From NCBI RefSeq assembly GCF_900116705.1, contig NZ_FPBP01000005.1:176377-240376 (forward strand): 64,000 nucleotides of DNA. Direction: 5' to 3'. Below, piece after piece: positions 18,002 to 27,142 of the stretch. How positions within the stretch are numbered: position 1 is the first letter of the stretch; every line of letters begins with the position of its first letter. Both the position numbers and the translations under genes were made by a program. The DNA comes from Halomonas korlensis. Its GTDB lineage: Bacteria > Pseudomonadota > Gammaproteobacteria > Pseudomonadales > Halomonadaceae. The notes beneath the pieces are model-generated. The model worked only from the letters and a program-made list of their open reading frames with translations. It was not told where the DNA came from and did not search any database.

Positions 18002-18757
18002 TTAATCGGTGCCTGACCAGCTCTCTTCAGTCTCCACCTGCCCACGCCGCTGCATCCAGCGCATCGCCAGCCAGCACAGCGCCGCCCAAGCGGCCCCGGC
18101 CGTCCAGCCGGCAAGCACATCCGTCGGCCAATGGACCCCGAGGTAGACACGGCTGATACCCACCAGCAGCGTGAGCAAAATCGCCAGCACCAAGATGTAG
18201 GCCTTCAGCCTCAGCTCGGGGTGTACGCGGGTGAGCAGCGCGGCAAGGGTAAGGTAGGTCACGGCAGACATCATCGCGTGGCCGCTGGGAAAGCTTGCGG
18301 TGTAGACGAGGGAGTCATGAGGCACAAGGTCGGGCCGAGGGCGATCAAAGCCCACTTTCATCGAGGTGCTGAGCAGTATGCCGCCGGGCACCGCGATCGA
18401 GGCAAAGAGCGCCGCACGATAGCGCCGGGCAAGTAGCAGGTAGCCCAGTGCGCCCAGCGAGACCAACACCAGCACGCCTACCCCGCCAAGCGCGGTAAAG
18501 TCTCGCCCCAGCTCCTCTACCCAGCCCGCGCCGAGCGGGTCGGTGTGATCGGCAGGATTGCGCAGGGAGAGCAGCAGGGTCTCATCGATGCTCTGGGTGT
18601 CTCCCTCGGACACCTCGTCGGCCAGCTCGACAAACCCCCAGACCCCGCCTGACATCACCAGCACGCACAGCAGCACCGCAAGGTCGTGGCGACCAAGCCG
18701 GGCCAGCAGGGAAAGGCTCTGGCGTCCGACACGTTGGGTCTTTTCGAAGTGTTTCAT
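18002..18757 (-). CDS. PAP2-family membrane phosphatase
   Basis: A 251-residue integral membrane phosphatase with the three PAP2 motifs in order: KVGFDRPRPD, PSGHA and SRVYLGVHWPTD (catalytic histidines in the second and third). Family members dephosphorylate phosphatidic acid, phosphatidylglycerophosphate or undecaprenyl pyrophosphate. The long periplasmic segment between helices 1 and 2 is normal for the LpxE/PgpB-like group. Start ATG 18757 with AAGGGAG upstream. Together with the nearby PLD enzyme and PgpA it suggests local phospholipid metabolism. Confidence 0.88.
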   Translation of the reverse strand: MKHFEKTQRVGRQSLSLLARLGRHDLAVLLCVLVMSGGVWGFVELADEVSEGDTQSIDETLLLSLRNPADHTDPLGAGWVEELGRDFTALGGVGVLVLVSLGALGYLLLARRYRAALFASIAVPGGILLSTSMKVGFDRPRPDLVPHDSLVYTASFPSGHAMMSAVTYLTLAALLTRVHPELRLKAYILVLAILLTLLVGISRVYLGVHWPTDVLAGWTAGAAWAALCWLAMRWMQRRGQVETEESWSGTD

Positions 18758-18960
18758 GGCAGCTCCCTTGCTGTGAAAAGCCACACGCCATCTCGCTGCG
18801 CTTCCCTGGCCAGTTCGCTTTAACACCGTATCATAGTCGATCCGCGCCAATGTAAGACGTCAGCCTGTAGATTGGCGAACCTAGGCAGAATCAGCAAAGA
18901 ACACGTCAACGACTACCCACAGAGAGCCAATCAATCAGGCTCACCATCCCCGGAGGCTAC

Positions 18961-20901
18961 ATGACGCTCGATGCAATCCCCGACGCGCCGCTGCCGGAGG
19001 TTCTTGCGGGCCCCGTGCTCAGACGTATTACCCTGCAACGCCTGGTGATCTGGCTGGTGGGGTCGCATCGCCTCGACATGACGCTGTTGCTGCGCCCTGC
19101 CGGTCATCCGCCCCGCCGGCTGACACTCAACGCCAGTCGCGTCAGACGCTTGCCTATGGGGCGCCATGCCTGGCTGCACCTGATCGATGTGCCGCTGGCC
19201 ACACCGTTGCCGGCCGGGGTCGTCATCGATTACGACCTGTTGCTTACCGACGCAGACGGCAAATCCACCGGCATTGCCGCCTGGGCCGCTCACCTGCTGC
19301 ATGACGGCGCGACGCGGCCCGCCTTCGTGATCGCCGAGCGCCACCACCGCCTGCTGCACGGCTCCTGTCGGCGCCCTCACTATGACGGGCCGGACGGCCT
19401 GGTGCGCACCGATGCCTGGCTGGCCGAGCGCCGCGATCGGCCCGATGAATGGCCCGCCTGGTTATTGATGACCGGCGACCAGGTCTATGCCGACGACGTG
19501 GCAGGCCCCTTGCTGGTGGCGGTCCATGCGCTGATCGACCGCCTGGGCTTGTTTGATGAAGTGCTGGAAGGTGCGACGATCGACACCAGCCGGACCCTGC
19601 ATACCACGGAACCCCATTACTACCGGCGCTACGAGCTTCTGCCCGACGTCGAGTCAAGCAACGCCTTGCGCGATCGCTTCTTTGGCGGCGCGCGCAAGCC
19701 CGTGTTCACCTCAGCCAATGCCAACAATCATCTGATGAGCTTCGCCGAGATCATCGCCGTGTATCTGCTGGTATGGTCGCCGATCCCCTGGCAACTGGCC
19801 GGGATGACCACGCCGCCACTGAGCGACACCCACCGACAGCGTTTCAACGCGGAAAAGACGATCATCGAGGCTTTCATCGCCGGGCTGCCTGCCGCCGCGC
19901 GCGCCATGGCTCACCTGCCCTCGCTGATGATCTTCGATGATCACGACATCACCGATGACTGGAACCTCACCGCCGACTGGGAGCAGACCGCCTATGGCCA
20001 TCCCTTCTCGCGGCGCATCATCGGCAATGCTTTGCTTGGTTACCTGCTCTGCCAGGGCTGGGGTAACGACCCGGACCGCCTCGCCCCGCTCGTCGACGAG
20101 GCCGCCCAGGTGCTGGAAGCGGCATCGGAGGCGCAGGGCTGGCTGCCCAGCAAGCCCCTCGACGCGTTGATCCAGCGGCTGCTGCGCTTCGAAGGCTGGG
20201 AGTACCAAGTGCCGGGATCGCCGCCGTTGATCGTGCTGGACACGCGGACTCGCCGCTGGCGCAGCGAACGCAGCCCACGGCGTCCTTCCGGACTGATGGA
20301 CTGGGAAGCGTTGTCGGAGCTTCAGCAGCACATCCTCGATGCACCCTCGGTCGTGATCGTTTCTCCAGCGCCGATGTTCGGCGTGAAACTGATCGAGGTG
20401 ATCCAGAAGCTCTTCACGCTGGCCGGCAAACCGCTGCTGGTCGATGCCGAGAACTGGATGGCCCATCGCGGGGCGGCCAAGGTGATGCTCAATATCTTTC
20501 GCCATTCCCGCACGCCGGGGCATTACGTGATTCTCTCCGGCGACGTTCACTATTCCTTTGTCTACGACATTCGCATCCGGCAGCGCCGTGAAGGGCCCAA
20601 GCTCTGGCAGATCACCTCCAGCGGCATCAAGAACGCCTTCCCCGTCACGCTGCTGGACGGCTTCGACCGGGCCAACCGCTGGCTGTATTCGCCCCGCTCC
20701 CCGCTCAACTGGTTTACCAAGCGCCGGCGCATGGAAACCCGCCCGCGCGACCCGGATCGCGCCAGGGCCGGCGAGCGGCTGTGGAACGGCGCCGGTATCG
20801 GCCTGGTGGATCTGGATGAACAAGGACGCCCGAGTCATATTTGCCAGCTCGATGCCCGCGGCTTCGACGTGGTGTTTCCCCCACCTCACGACCATGATTA
20901 A
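18961..20901 (+). CDS. PhoD-like metallophosphatase
   Basis: 646 residues. The metal-binding motifs of the PhoD/alkaline phosphatase D superfamily are present: GDQVYADD near residue 171, FDDHDITDDWN near 323, and SGDVHYSF near 525. No signal peptide is seen, unlike secreted Bacillus PhoD, so this is the cytoplasmic long form of unknown substrate (phosphodiester, possibly phospholipid). The N-terminal 150 residues form a beta-rich domain upstream of HGSCRRPHYDGPD. ATG 18961 lies 12 bases past a CGGAGG site. Monocistronic, followed by a large hairpin. Confidence 0.85.
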   Translation: MTLDAIPDAPLPEVLAGPVLRRITLQRLVIWLVGSHRLDMTLLLRPAGHPPRRLTLNASRVRRLPMGRHAWLHLIDVPLATPLPAGVVIDYDLLLTDADGKSTGIAAWAAHLLHDGATRPAFVIAERHHRLLHGSCRRPHYDGPDGLVRTDAWLAERRDRPDEWPAWLLMTGDQVYADDVAGPLLVAVHALIDRLGLFDEVLEGATIDTSRTLHTTEPHYYRRYELLPDVESSNALRDRFFGGARKPVFTSANANNHLMSFAEIIAVYLLVWSPIPWQLAGMTTPPLSDTHRQRFNAEKTIIEAFIAGLPAAARAMAHLPSLMIFDDHDITDDWNLTADWEQTAYGHPFSRRIIGNALLGYLLCQGWGNDPDRLAPLVDEAAQVLEAASEAQGWLPSKPLDALIQRLLRFEGWEYQVPGSPPLIVLDTRTRRWRSERSPRRPSGLMDWEALSELQQHILDAPSVVIVSPAPMFGVKLIEVIQKLFTLAGKPLLVDAENWMAHRGAAKVMLNIFRHSRTPGHYVILSGDVHYSFVYDIRIRQRREGPKLWQITSSGIKNAFPVTLLDGFDRANRWLYSPRSPLNWFTKRRRMETRPRDPDRARAGERLWNGAGIGLVDLDEQGRPSHICQLDARGFDVVFPPPHDHD

Positions 20902-20936
20902 GGCTTGCGACGACACCGTGCCGGGCCTGAAACGCA

Positions 20937-20968
20937 ATACGCCTGCCGGGCTTGCCCGGCAGGCGTAT
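20937..20968. terminator. Perfect 15-bp hairpin between convergent genes
   Basis: ATACGCCTGCCGGGC, TT, then its exact complement. No U-tract. It separates the PhoD-like gene (+) from the DJ-1/PfpI gene (-). Confidence 0.7.
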
Positions 20969-21024
20969 CGGTCTTTCGACATTGCTCGATTAGCCGGCGA
21001 CTCGTCCGGCAGGAACAGTGATCG

Positions 21025-21588
21025 TCAGGCTGTCTGGCCGGCATGCCGGCCTTCGCGGATCTCCTCGACCAGCTTGTGACAGAAAGCATCGAGATCCTGG
21101 GGCTTGCGGCTGGTGACCAGGCCGTTATCGACGACGACCTCTTCATCGACCCAGCGCGCCCCGGCATTCTCGAGATCCTTGGAGACCGAGGGATACGAGG
21201 TCAGCGTACGCCCCTTTACGACCTCGGCATTGATCAATATCCAGGGCGCATGACAGATCGCGCCCACCGGCTTGCCGGCCTCGAAGAAGTGGCGCACGAA
21301 GCTCAGGGCCTGCTCGTCCTGGCGCAGGGTGTCCGGATTGAACAGCCCGCCCGGTAACACCAGAGCGTGATAGTCCTTCGGCGAGGCCTGATCGAGTGCC
21401 TTGTCGGCCTCATAGGTCTGACCCCAGTCCTTCTCGGCCCAGGCGCGAATGCCCTTGCCATCGGGCGAGATCACCTCGACCACGATGCCCTGATGCTCGA
21501 GTTTGCCCTTGGGCACCGCCAGCTCCGATTCCTCGAAACCATGGGTGGCAAGAATGGCGACGCGCTTACCGTCGACGGGTTGGCTCAT
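21025..21588 (-). CDS. DJ-1/PfpI family protein (YhbO/YraA-like)
   Basis: A 187-residue cytosolic protein of the type 1 glutamine amidotransferase-like fold. Cys112 in the nucleophile elbow GAICHAPW and Glu20 in THGFEESE form the conserved pair. YhbO-type members protect against oxidative and carbonyl stress, described variously as protease-, glyoxalase- or deglycase-like. ATG 21588 with GGAGG is chosen over an upstream in-frame start at 21609. Confidence 0.92.
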   Translation of the reverse strand: MSQPVDGKRVAILATHGFEESELAVPKGKLEHQGIVVEVISPDGKGIRAWAEKDWGQTYEADKALDQASPKDYHALVLPGGLFNPDTLRQDEQALSFVRHFFEAGKPVGAICHAPWILINAEVVKGRTLTSYPSVSKDLENAGARWVDEEVVVDNGLVTSRKPQDLDAFCHKLVEEIREGRHAGQTA

Positions 21589-21742
21589 GGCTACCTCCTT
21601 GCGGCTCATTGCCAGTTACGGGATGCAAGTAATGAATGATGTCAGCACAGGGTTCCTTGCACACTCCCAGAGCTTAGGTTAGCTCCCGCCTTTCTCAAGG
21701 GTACGTAAGGACTTGTCCTGTAAAGAAGTGCAACCGTGGCGC

Positions 21743-22228
21743 TCAGGAAACGGAGTCTGCCTGACGGCGACGCCATAACGCCAGCGCAGCGGCCAGCAGC
21801 AGCCAGGCGTACAACGCCGCCACCGTGTCATCGAGCACGATGCCCAATCCGCCAGCCTCCCCTTCCAACTGGGCCGCCGGGGGCGGCTTGGTAATGTCCA
21901 GCACGCGGTAAGCCACGAAGGCGCCCGCCATCACCAATGGCTGACGCGCCGCTGCCTGGCCAAGTATCGCAACGGGAAAGGCCAGGTATTCATCGGCGAC
22001 GATACGCCCGTCGTCCTTGCCACCGAGCGTGTCGGAGGCCAGATGGCAAATCGGCACGGCGACCAGCAGCAGCAATGCCGCAACCGACAGCTGGATTCGC
22101 CGCGAGCGGCCCAACAGCCACCAGGCCAGTGGCAGGCCCAGCAGCGAACCGGCGGTGCCGGACGCCAGCGGCGAGAGCCCCAGACCAAAGCCGGTGGCCC
22201 ACCAAAGGTTGAGGGTGTCGAGACTCAA
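21743..22228 (-). CDS. pgpA: Phosphatidylglycerophosphatase A
   Basis: Dephosphorylates phosphatidylglycerophosphate to phosphatidylglycerol at the inner membrane. The 161-residue protein has the PgpA motifs GFGLGLSPLASGTAGSL, GGKDDGRIVADEY, RVLDITKPPP and GLGIVLDDTVAA. The start is TTG at 22228, overlapping the TGA of the upstream DUF533 gene (TTGA), so translation is probably coupled. PgpA is commonly found after thiL; here it is instead linked to a DUF533 gene. Confidence 0.92.
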   Translation of the reverse strand: MSLDTLNLWWATGFGLGLSPLASGTAGSLLGLPLAWWLLGRSRRIQLSVAALLLLVAVPICHLASDTLGGKDDGRIVADEYLAFPVAILGQAAARQPLVMAGAFVAYRVLDITKPPPAAQLEGEAGGLGIVLDDTVAALYAWLLLAAALALWRRRQADSVS

Positions 22229-23010
22229 CTGGCGTCTCGGGCCTGGCGCTCGAGTTCTTCAACCACTGCTGCCTCAAGCTTCAGTGCCTTGGCCAGCTGG
22301 TCCAGCCAGGCGCGCTCCATGGGGTTCTGCTCGTCGATCACCGCAAGGCTGACCAGGTACATCTCGCGAGCGGCCTGGGGCGAATCGGCCTGACGCGCCA
22401 GCGCCTCGGCATCCAGCGGGGCCTTGAACTGCTGTTCGACCCAGCCATGCAGTTCCGCATCGGCGCCCATGGCGTCGATCTGCTCGGTGAGCAGCGCCCG
22501 TTCGCGCTCATCGACATGCCCATCGGCCCGAGCCGCCATGATCAGTGCCTGCAGCAACTCGAGGCTGCGCTGCTCGCTGGCCTCACCTCCCAGGCGCTCC
22601 ACCGGCTCGCCCTGGTTCGAACGCGCCGTGGCACTGGCCTGCGGTGTCGAAGTTTGTGTCGAGGCCTGTGCCGAAGTTTGGGAATTGGCCTGGGCGTTCT
22701 GCCAGGCCTTCCAGGCCAGTGCTCCGACCCCGGCCAGCGCGCCATACTTGAGCGCCTTGCCACCCAGCTTACGACCCCGGCTCGACCCCACCAGCATGCC
22801 CAGGGCGCCGCCGCCAAGCAGACTCTTCATGTCAAAGCCAGAACTGCCGGAGCTGCCCTCAGCCTTGCCCGCCGACGACTGGCCGCCGCCGAACTGCTTC
22901 GACAACCCCTCCAGCATTCCCTGGACATCCACGCCGCCGGCACCGGACTGCCCCCCGGACTTGCCGCCGGCCTGTTGCATCAACTGTTGAAAGATCTTGC
23001 TGGCGTTCAT
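22225..23010 (-). CDS. DUF533 / TerB-fold protein (YebE-like)
   Basis: 261 residues. The Gly/Ser/Gln-rich N-terminal part (1-70) is followed by a short hydrophobic region (LLGGGALGMLVG...ALAGVGALAW) and a C-terminal TerB-like helical domain (about 140-255) with ALIMAARADGHVDERERALL, in which the acidic residues resemble a metal site. YebE homologues are envelope-stress associated; the exact function is unknown. It overlaps pgpA by four bases and is the first gene of the pair. Confidence 0.85.
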   Translation of the reverse strand: MNASKIFQQLMQQAGGKSGGQSGAGGVDVQGMLEGLSKQFGGGQSSAGKAEGSSGSSGFDMKSLLGGGALGMLVGSSRGRKLGGKALKYGALAGVGALAWKAWQNAQANSQTSAQASTQTSTPQASATARSNQGEPVERLGGEASEQRSLELLQALIMAARADGHVDERERALLTEQIDAMGADAELHGWVEQQFKAPLDAEALARQADSPQAAREMYLVSLAVIDEQNPMERAWLDQLAKALKLEAAVVEELERQARDAS

Positions 23011-23088
23011 TTCATCTCTCCTTGAAAAGCCCTAATTAGCCCTGTCAAACCTGCCTAGCTTCTGAGCGGTCACTGCTCGTCCTTTATC

Positions 23089-23655
23089 TCACATCACCGG
23101 CACGCCGGTGATCCACACATGCAGATGAAGTGCGAAAACATAGTACGCCACCAGCCCGATCACCACTGTCGCCGCGGTATTGGCCAGGCGCGGTGAAGAC
23201 ATGGCGGGGCGTGGACGCCGACGTGCCGCGCGAAAATCCAGCACCGCCCACAACAGGAAGGCGCCGAAGAAGATGATGTCGCCAAGTCGACCGTTGGCCA
23301 GCAGGTGAGCCAGCGCCCAGACCTTGACCGAAAGCACCATCGGATGACCCAGCTTCGCCTTGAGATGATTGCCCGGCACGTAGGTGGCCACCAACAGCAC
23401 GAAGGCGGGAATCATCAGCAACGCCACGGCGTGGCGCATCCCCGTGGGAGGCGACCACACCCAGACAGGATCGAGGCGCATCTGGCCGAAGCCCCAGATA
23501 GCCAGGGCCAGACCGAGCAGGGAAACGACTGAAAAGGCCACCTTCCAAGGCATCTCGCCCAGGCGCTGGATCTGTGCGCGCCGCCAGTCATCAGCGAAAA
23601 TGCGCACCGAATGGGCGCCAAGAAACAATATCAGGCCGAGAATCATCACGGTCAT
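23089..23655 (-). CDS. NnrU family membrane protein
   Basis: A 188-residue membrane protein with five to six helices and the family pattern FLGAHSVRIF, WGFGQMR, TYVPGNHLKAKLGHPM and LAHLLANGRLGDIIFFG. NnrU was first seen beside nitrite and nitric oxide reductase genes and resembles isoprenylcysteine methyltransferase-type membrane proteins. No denitrification gene is present here, so its role in this organism is open. Start GTG/ATG near 23655. Confidence 0.88.
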   Translation of the reverse strand: MTVMILGLILFLGAHSVRIFADDWRRAQIQRLGEMPWKVAFSVVSLLGLALAIWGFGQMRLDPVWVWSPPTGMRHAVALLMIPAFVLLVATYVPGNHLKAKLGHPMVLSVKVWALAHLLANGRLGDIIFFGAFLLWAVLDFRAARRRPRPAMSSPRLANTAATVVIGLVAYYVFALHLHVWITGVPVM

Positions 23656-23754
23656 GGAGGTAATGTCCTTCTAGGGTCGGGTATGAAGGGTTCCGCATCG
23701 CAGCAGCGCCAGCTTAACCGCTGTGGTAGCCACTCACTAGGTGTGCTTATCGTG

Positions 23755-24918
23755 TCATCTCTCCCCTGATTCCCCCTGTCCCGCCTGCGACGAGCTAACA
23801 TCGTGCTCGGCAGCGTCTTCGGCCCCTTCCTCGACCATTTCCTCGGCCTGCTCCTCCTCTTCCGCAGAGGCCTCCGGCTTTGCTTGGTCCTTCTTCGCAA
23901 CGGCGAGTGTCGCGGTAACGGCAAAGTGATCGGAGCCGAGTACCCTCACCCGGTCGAGATCGATCAAATGGAAGCCGTCAGAAACGAACAGGTGGTCGAT
24001 CGGGTATCGCCACAGCGGCCACTGCGCGTGGTAGGTGCTCAGCAGCCGCCTTCCGCGGCGGGGGTCCTTCAGGTCGCTCAGGTCGGCGAACAGCCGGGTA
24101 GCGTCGGACCAGGCGACATCATTGAAGTCCCCGGTGACGATCCAGCGGTGGTCCGCGTCTCTTTGAACGTGGCGGGCAATGAGCATCAGCTCCGCGTCGC
24201 GGACCCGGCTGTCCCGCCGCTCGCTCTTCTCGTCGTTGCGGCCGATCCGGTCCCGCAGGCCAGGCGGGACGGGGTGGGTACCGACATAGCGCACCGGGCC
24301 GATCCCTGGCGCGTCCAGGGTCGCGAAGACCGATGGCCGGCGCTCGGAGACCAGATGCTTGACCTCCTGCTCCAGTAGCGGGATCCGCGACCAGAGCACG
24401 AGGCCCAGACCCTCGCCACGGACCTCCCCGACCCGATGCGCGTAGTGCTCATCTAGCGGCGCCAGCCCCTCGGCCCACGCGCGGTCGACCTCGATCAGCA
24501 ACAGAAGGTCCGGATCCTCACGCCGGACCACTGCCAGTAACTCGGCGTAGCGGTCATTGGTGTAGGTAACATTCGCGCTCATCAGTTTAAGGGTCGTCCG
24601 GGCCTCGCTGGGCTGAAACTCGGCAGTTGGGACCTCGGTCGACCAGACCGACGTGAACGGCAGGATGTGCGACAACTGCCATCCTCCCGTCGCGAGAATT
24701 ACTGCCACCCACGCGGCGTGCTCTGCCCTCGGCCGACTCCATATCGCGTGTACGGCTAGCAGCAGCAGTGGCACGACCAGCGCCCAAGTCAACTGTAGCC
24801 GCGGGAAATCCCATAGCCGCACCCACCACTGACCGCTGGGGATCATCGGCAGTACGCTCAACACTGCCATCAGCAGCGTCAGCACCCGGATGGTCCAGAG
24901 AAGGAGTTTTGCAGCCAT
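23755..24918 (-). CDS. Endonuclease/exonuclease/phosphatase (EEP) family membrane protein
   Basis: 387 residues: about three N-terminal membrane helices (residues 5-90) and then an EEP domain with MSANVTYTNDRY, the metal-binding glutamate in LLLLIEVDRAW, THPVPPG, TGDFNDVAWS and SDHFAV, which form the DNase I/sphingomyelinase-type active site. The last 35 residues are strongly acidic, with runs of Glu and Ala. The domain probably faces the periplasm and could be a nuclease or a phospholipid/phosphodiester hydrolase. Single gene. Confidence 0.82.
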   Translation of the reverse strand: MAAKLLLWTIRVLTLLMAVLSVLPMIPSGQWWVRLWDFPRLQLTWALVVPLLLLAVHAIWSRPRAEHAAWVAVILATGGWQLSHILPFTSVWSTEVPTAEFQPSEARTTLKLMSANVTYTNDRYAELLAVVRREDPDLLLLIEVDRAWAEGLAPLDEHYAHRVGEVRGEGLGLVLWSRIPLLEQEVKHLVSERRPSVFATLDAPGIGPVRYVGTHPVPPGLRDRIGRNDEKSERRDSRVRDAELMLIARHVQRDADHRWIVTGDFNDVAWSDATRLFADLSDLKDPRRGRRLLSTYHAQWPLWRYPIDHLFVSDGFHLIDLDRVRVLGSDHFAVTATLAVAKKDQAKPEASAEEEEQAEEMVEEGAEDAAEHDVSSSQAGQGESGER

Positions 24919-25137
24919 GGCACCTCATCAATCGCGCGACAGTGACGTCCGGAGAAGCTCGATCGTGCTTGCTTCGACCACAGCGCCGCAGCAAACGCGT
25001 AAGAAAATTATAAACCATCGTGTATCCAACGATAGTCGTGCTGGCTACCGGATGCGGCTGAAGCGTTTCGCTTTCGACAACTCCCGCCGGACATCGCATG
25101 ATGGAGCCTCCTCCCTCATAACGACAATCCAAGGCCC

Positions 25138-25779
25138 ATGTCTCTCGACACCACCCACGCGAACCAGTGCATGACCCATTTCGATGGCCATGACGCGATC
25201 TGGCTGTTCGGTTATGGCTCGCTCATCTGGAAAGCCGATTTTCCCTATCACGAGCGGCGCCCCGCCTATATACATGGCTGGGTGCGGCGTTTCTGGCAGG
25301 GCTCGCATGACCATCGCGGCACGCCCGAGGCGCCGGGGCGCGTGGTGACCCTGGTCCGCCAGCCCGGCGCCATCTGCCACGGCATGGCCTACCGTATCGA
25401 ACCCGATGTCCTCGGCCCGCTGGATGTACGCGAGAAGAACGGCTACTTGCGCGAAATCGTCACCCTGCATTTTTTGCAGACAGCGTCGCAAACGCCGTTG
25501 CAGGCCGAGTCGCAAGCCGAGTTACATAACAAGCCGCCGACCGAGAGAGACGAAGGCTTGGTGTATCTCGCCGGACAGGACAACGCGGCCTTCCTGGGTG
25601 ATGCTCCGCATGACGTCATCGCCGAACAGATCGCTCGGGCGCATGGCCCGAGTGGTCCCAACCGTGACTACTTGTTGAATCTGGCGGCCTCGCTGGACGC
25701 GATGGGGGTAGAGGACGCGCATATTCGTGAACTGATTCGCCATCTGCCCGCCACCCCGCTGACGGAGACCCCGACATGA
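25138..25779 (+). CDS. chaC: Glutathione-specific gamma-glutamylcyclotransferase ChaC
   Basis: Degrades glutathione to 5-oxoproline and Cys-Gly in the cytosol. The 213-residue protein has the glycine loop GYGSLIW (25-31) and catalytic Glu99 in LDVREKNGY. A Gln/Ala-rich insertion around residues 115-135 is a local peculiarity. Start ATG 25138 has a modest AAGG site; ATG 25171 is an alternative. Its stop overlaps the start of the threonine ammonia-lyase gene (ATGA), so the two are translationally coupled. Confidence 0.9.
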   Translation: MSLDTTHANQCMTHFDGHDAIWLFGYGSLIWKADFPYHERRPAYIHGWVRRFWQGSHDHRGTPEAPGRVVTLVRQPGAICHGMAYRIEPDVLGPLDVREKNGYLREIVTLHFLQTASQTPLQAESQAELHNKPPTERDEGLVYLAGQDNAAFLGDAPHDVIAEQIARAHGPSGPNRDYLLNLAASLDAMGVEDAHIRELIRHLPATPLTETPT

Positions 25780-27029
25780 CCGTCACCCTGGACGACATAT
25801 ACCGCGCCGCCGAGCGCATCCGAGGCAGCGTGGAGCGCACCCGCTGCCTGCATTCACGAACGCTCTCGCAGCTCACCGGTTGCGAGCTTTATCTCAAGTT
25901 CGAGAATCACCAGTTTACCGCCTCCTTCAAGGAGCGTGGCGCCTTGAACCATCTGCTGTCGCTATCCGATGAGGAGCGGGCCCGGGGCGTGATCGCCATG
26001 TCGGCGGGTAATCACGCGCAAGCCGTAGCCTATCACGCGGCCCGGCTGGGCATTCATGCCACCATCGTCATGCCCCGGCATACCCCAAGCCTGAAAGTCA
26101 GCAATACCCGCAACTTCGGCGCCGAGGTCCATCTGCATGGCAGCGGCGTGGATGAGGCCGGCCAGTACGCCCGGCGTCTGGCCGGCGAGCACAACCGGGT
26201 CTTCGTACATCCTTACGACGATGAGCGCATCATCGCCGGCCAGGGGACCATCGCCCTGGAAATGCTTGAGGACGTGCCTGACCTCGACATGCTGGTGATC
26301 CCCATTGGCGGAGGCGGGTTGATCAGCGGCAATGCCGTGGCCGCCAAGGCCATCAAACCGGATATCGAAGTGATTGGCGTGCAGACTCACCGCTTCCCGG
26401 CCATGAAGCAGGCGCTGGCCGGCGAGACCATTCGCTGCGGCCTGGCCAGCCTGGCCGAGGGTATTGCGGTCAAGCAACCCGGCGAGCTGACCCTGCCGAT
26501 CGTGCGCGAACTGGTCAATGATATCGCGCTTGTCGACGAAGCCGAGATCGAGCGCGCCATCCTGCTACTTCTGGAGATCGAGAAGACCGTCGCCGAAGGC
26601 GCGGGAGCCGCCGGGCTGGCTGAACTACTCACTGATCCCGAGCGATATCGCGGCCGCAAGGTCGGTCTCGTTCTTTGCGGCGGCAACATCGACATGCTGG
26701 CGTTGTCCTCGGTGATTCAGCGTGGCCTGGTTCGCTCCGGCCGTATCGTCCGCATCCGGGTCGGTATCTCGGACGTGCCCGGCTCGCTCACCGAGCTCAC
26801 CCAGCTGCTCGCCGGCCAGCATGCCAATATCATCCAGATCGCCCACCAGCGAACCTTTACCGACCTGTCGCTGCGGGCCACCGAAGTGGAAGTCACCCTG
26901 GAGACACTGGGCAGCGACCATACCCGCGACGTCATCGAAGCACTGCGCGCCGAAGGCTACGATCCGGTACTGCCGACCAATGAGGTGCACCCCGACGAAC
27001 GCTGGGCGGATGACCCCGAGGGGCACTGA
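25776..27029 (+). CDS. ilvA: Threonine ammonia-lyase (PLP; C-terminal ACT domain)
   Basis: Deaminates threonine (and serine) to 2-oxobutyrate and ammonia, the entry step to isoleucine. The 417-residue protein has Lys52 in FTASFKERGA binding PLP, the phosphate loop GGGGLISG, VLCGGNIDM, and one ACT domain from about 330 to 402 (VGISDVPGSLTELTQLL). The single short ACT domain places it with the TdcB-type/short form rather than the 514-residue E. coli IlvA. It overlaps chaC by four bases. Biosynthetic versus catabolic role is undecided. Confidence 0.9.
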   Translation: MTVTLDDIYRAAERIRGSVERTRCLHSRTLSQLTGCELYLKFENHQFTASFKERGALNHLLSLSDEERARGVIAMSAGNHAQAVAYHAARLGIHATIVMPRHTPSLKVSNTRNFGAEVHLHGSGVDEAGQYARRLAGEHNRVFVHPYDDERIIAGQGTIALEMLEDVPDLDMLVIPIGGGGLISGNAVAAKAIKPDIEVIGVQTHRFPAMKQALAGETIRCGLASLAEGIAVKQPGELTLPIVRELVNDIALVDEAEIERAILLLLEIEKTVAEGAGAAGLAELLTDPERYRGRKVGLVLCGGNIDMLALSSVIQRGLVRSGRIVRIRVGISDVPGSLTELTQLLAGQHANIIQIAHQRTFTDLSLRATEVEVTLETLGSDHTRDVIEALRAEGYDPVLPTNEVHPDERWADDPEGH

Positions 27030-27053
27030 GCTCCAGGACATGTAAATAAAGTA

Positions 27054-27087
27054 AAGCCGTCAACGACTCGCGAGTCGTTGACGGCTT
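27054..27087. terminator. 34-bp perfect palindrome between convergent genes
   Basis: AAGCCGTCAACGACTCG and its exact complement abut with no spacer. There is no U-tract. It separates the threonine ammonia-lyase (+) from the KGG protein (-). Confidence 0.7.
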
Positions 27088-27142
27088 GAATTCGGGAATC
27101 CTTTCCCGGTTGAGATGCGTCCTTGCATCAGGTCAGTCAGCC

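Noticed and set aside
19711..20982. 423-codon frame opposite the PhoD-like gene
   Set aside because: Antisense shadow; the + strand carries all the metal-binding motifs.
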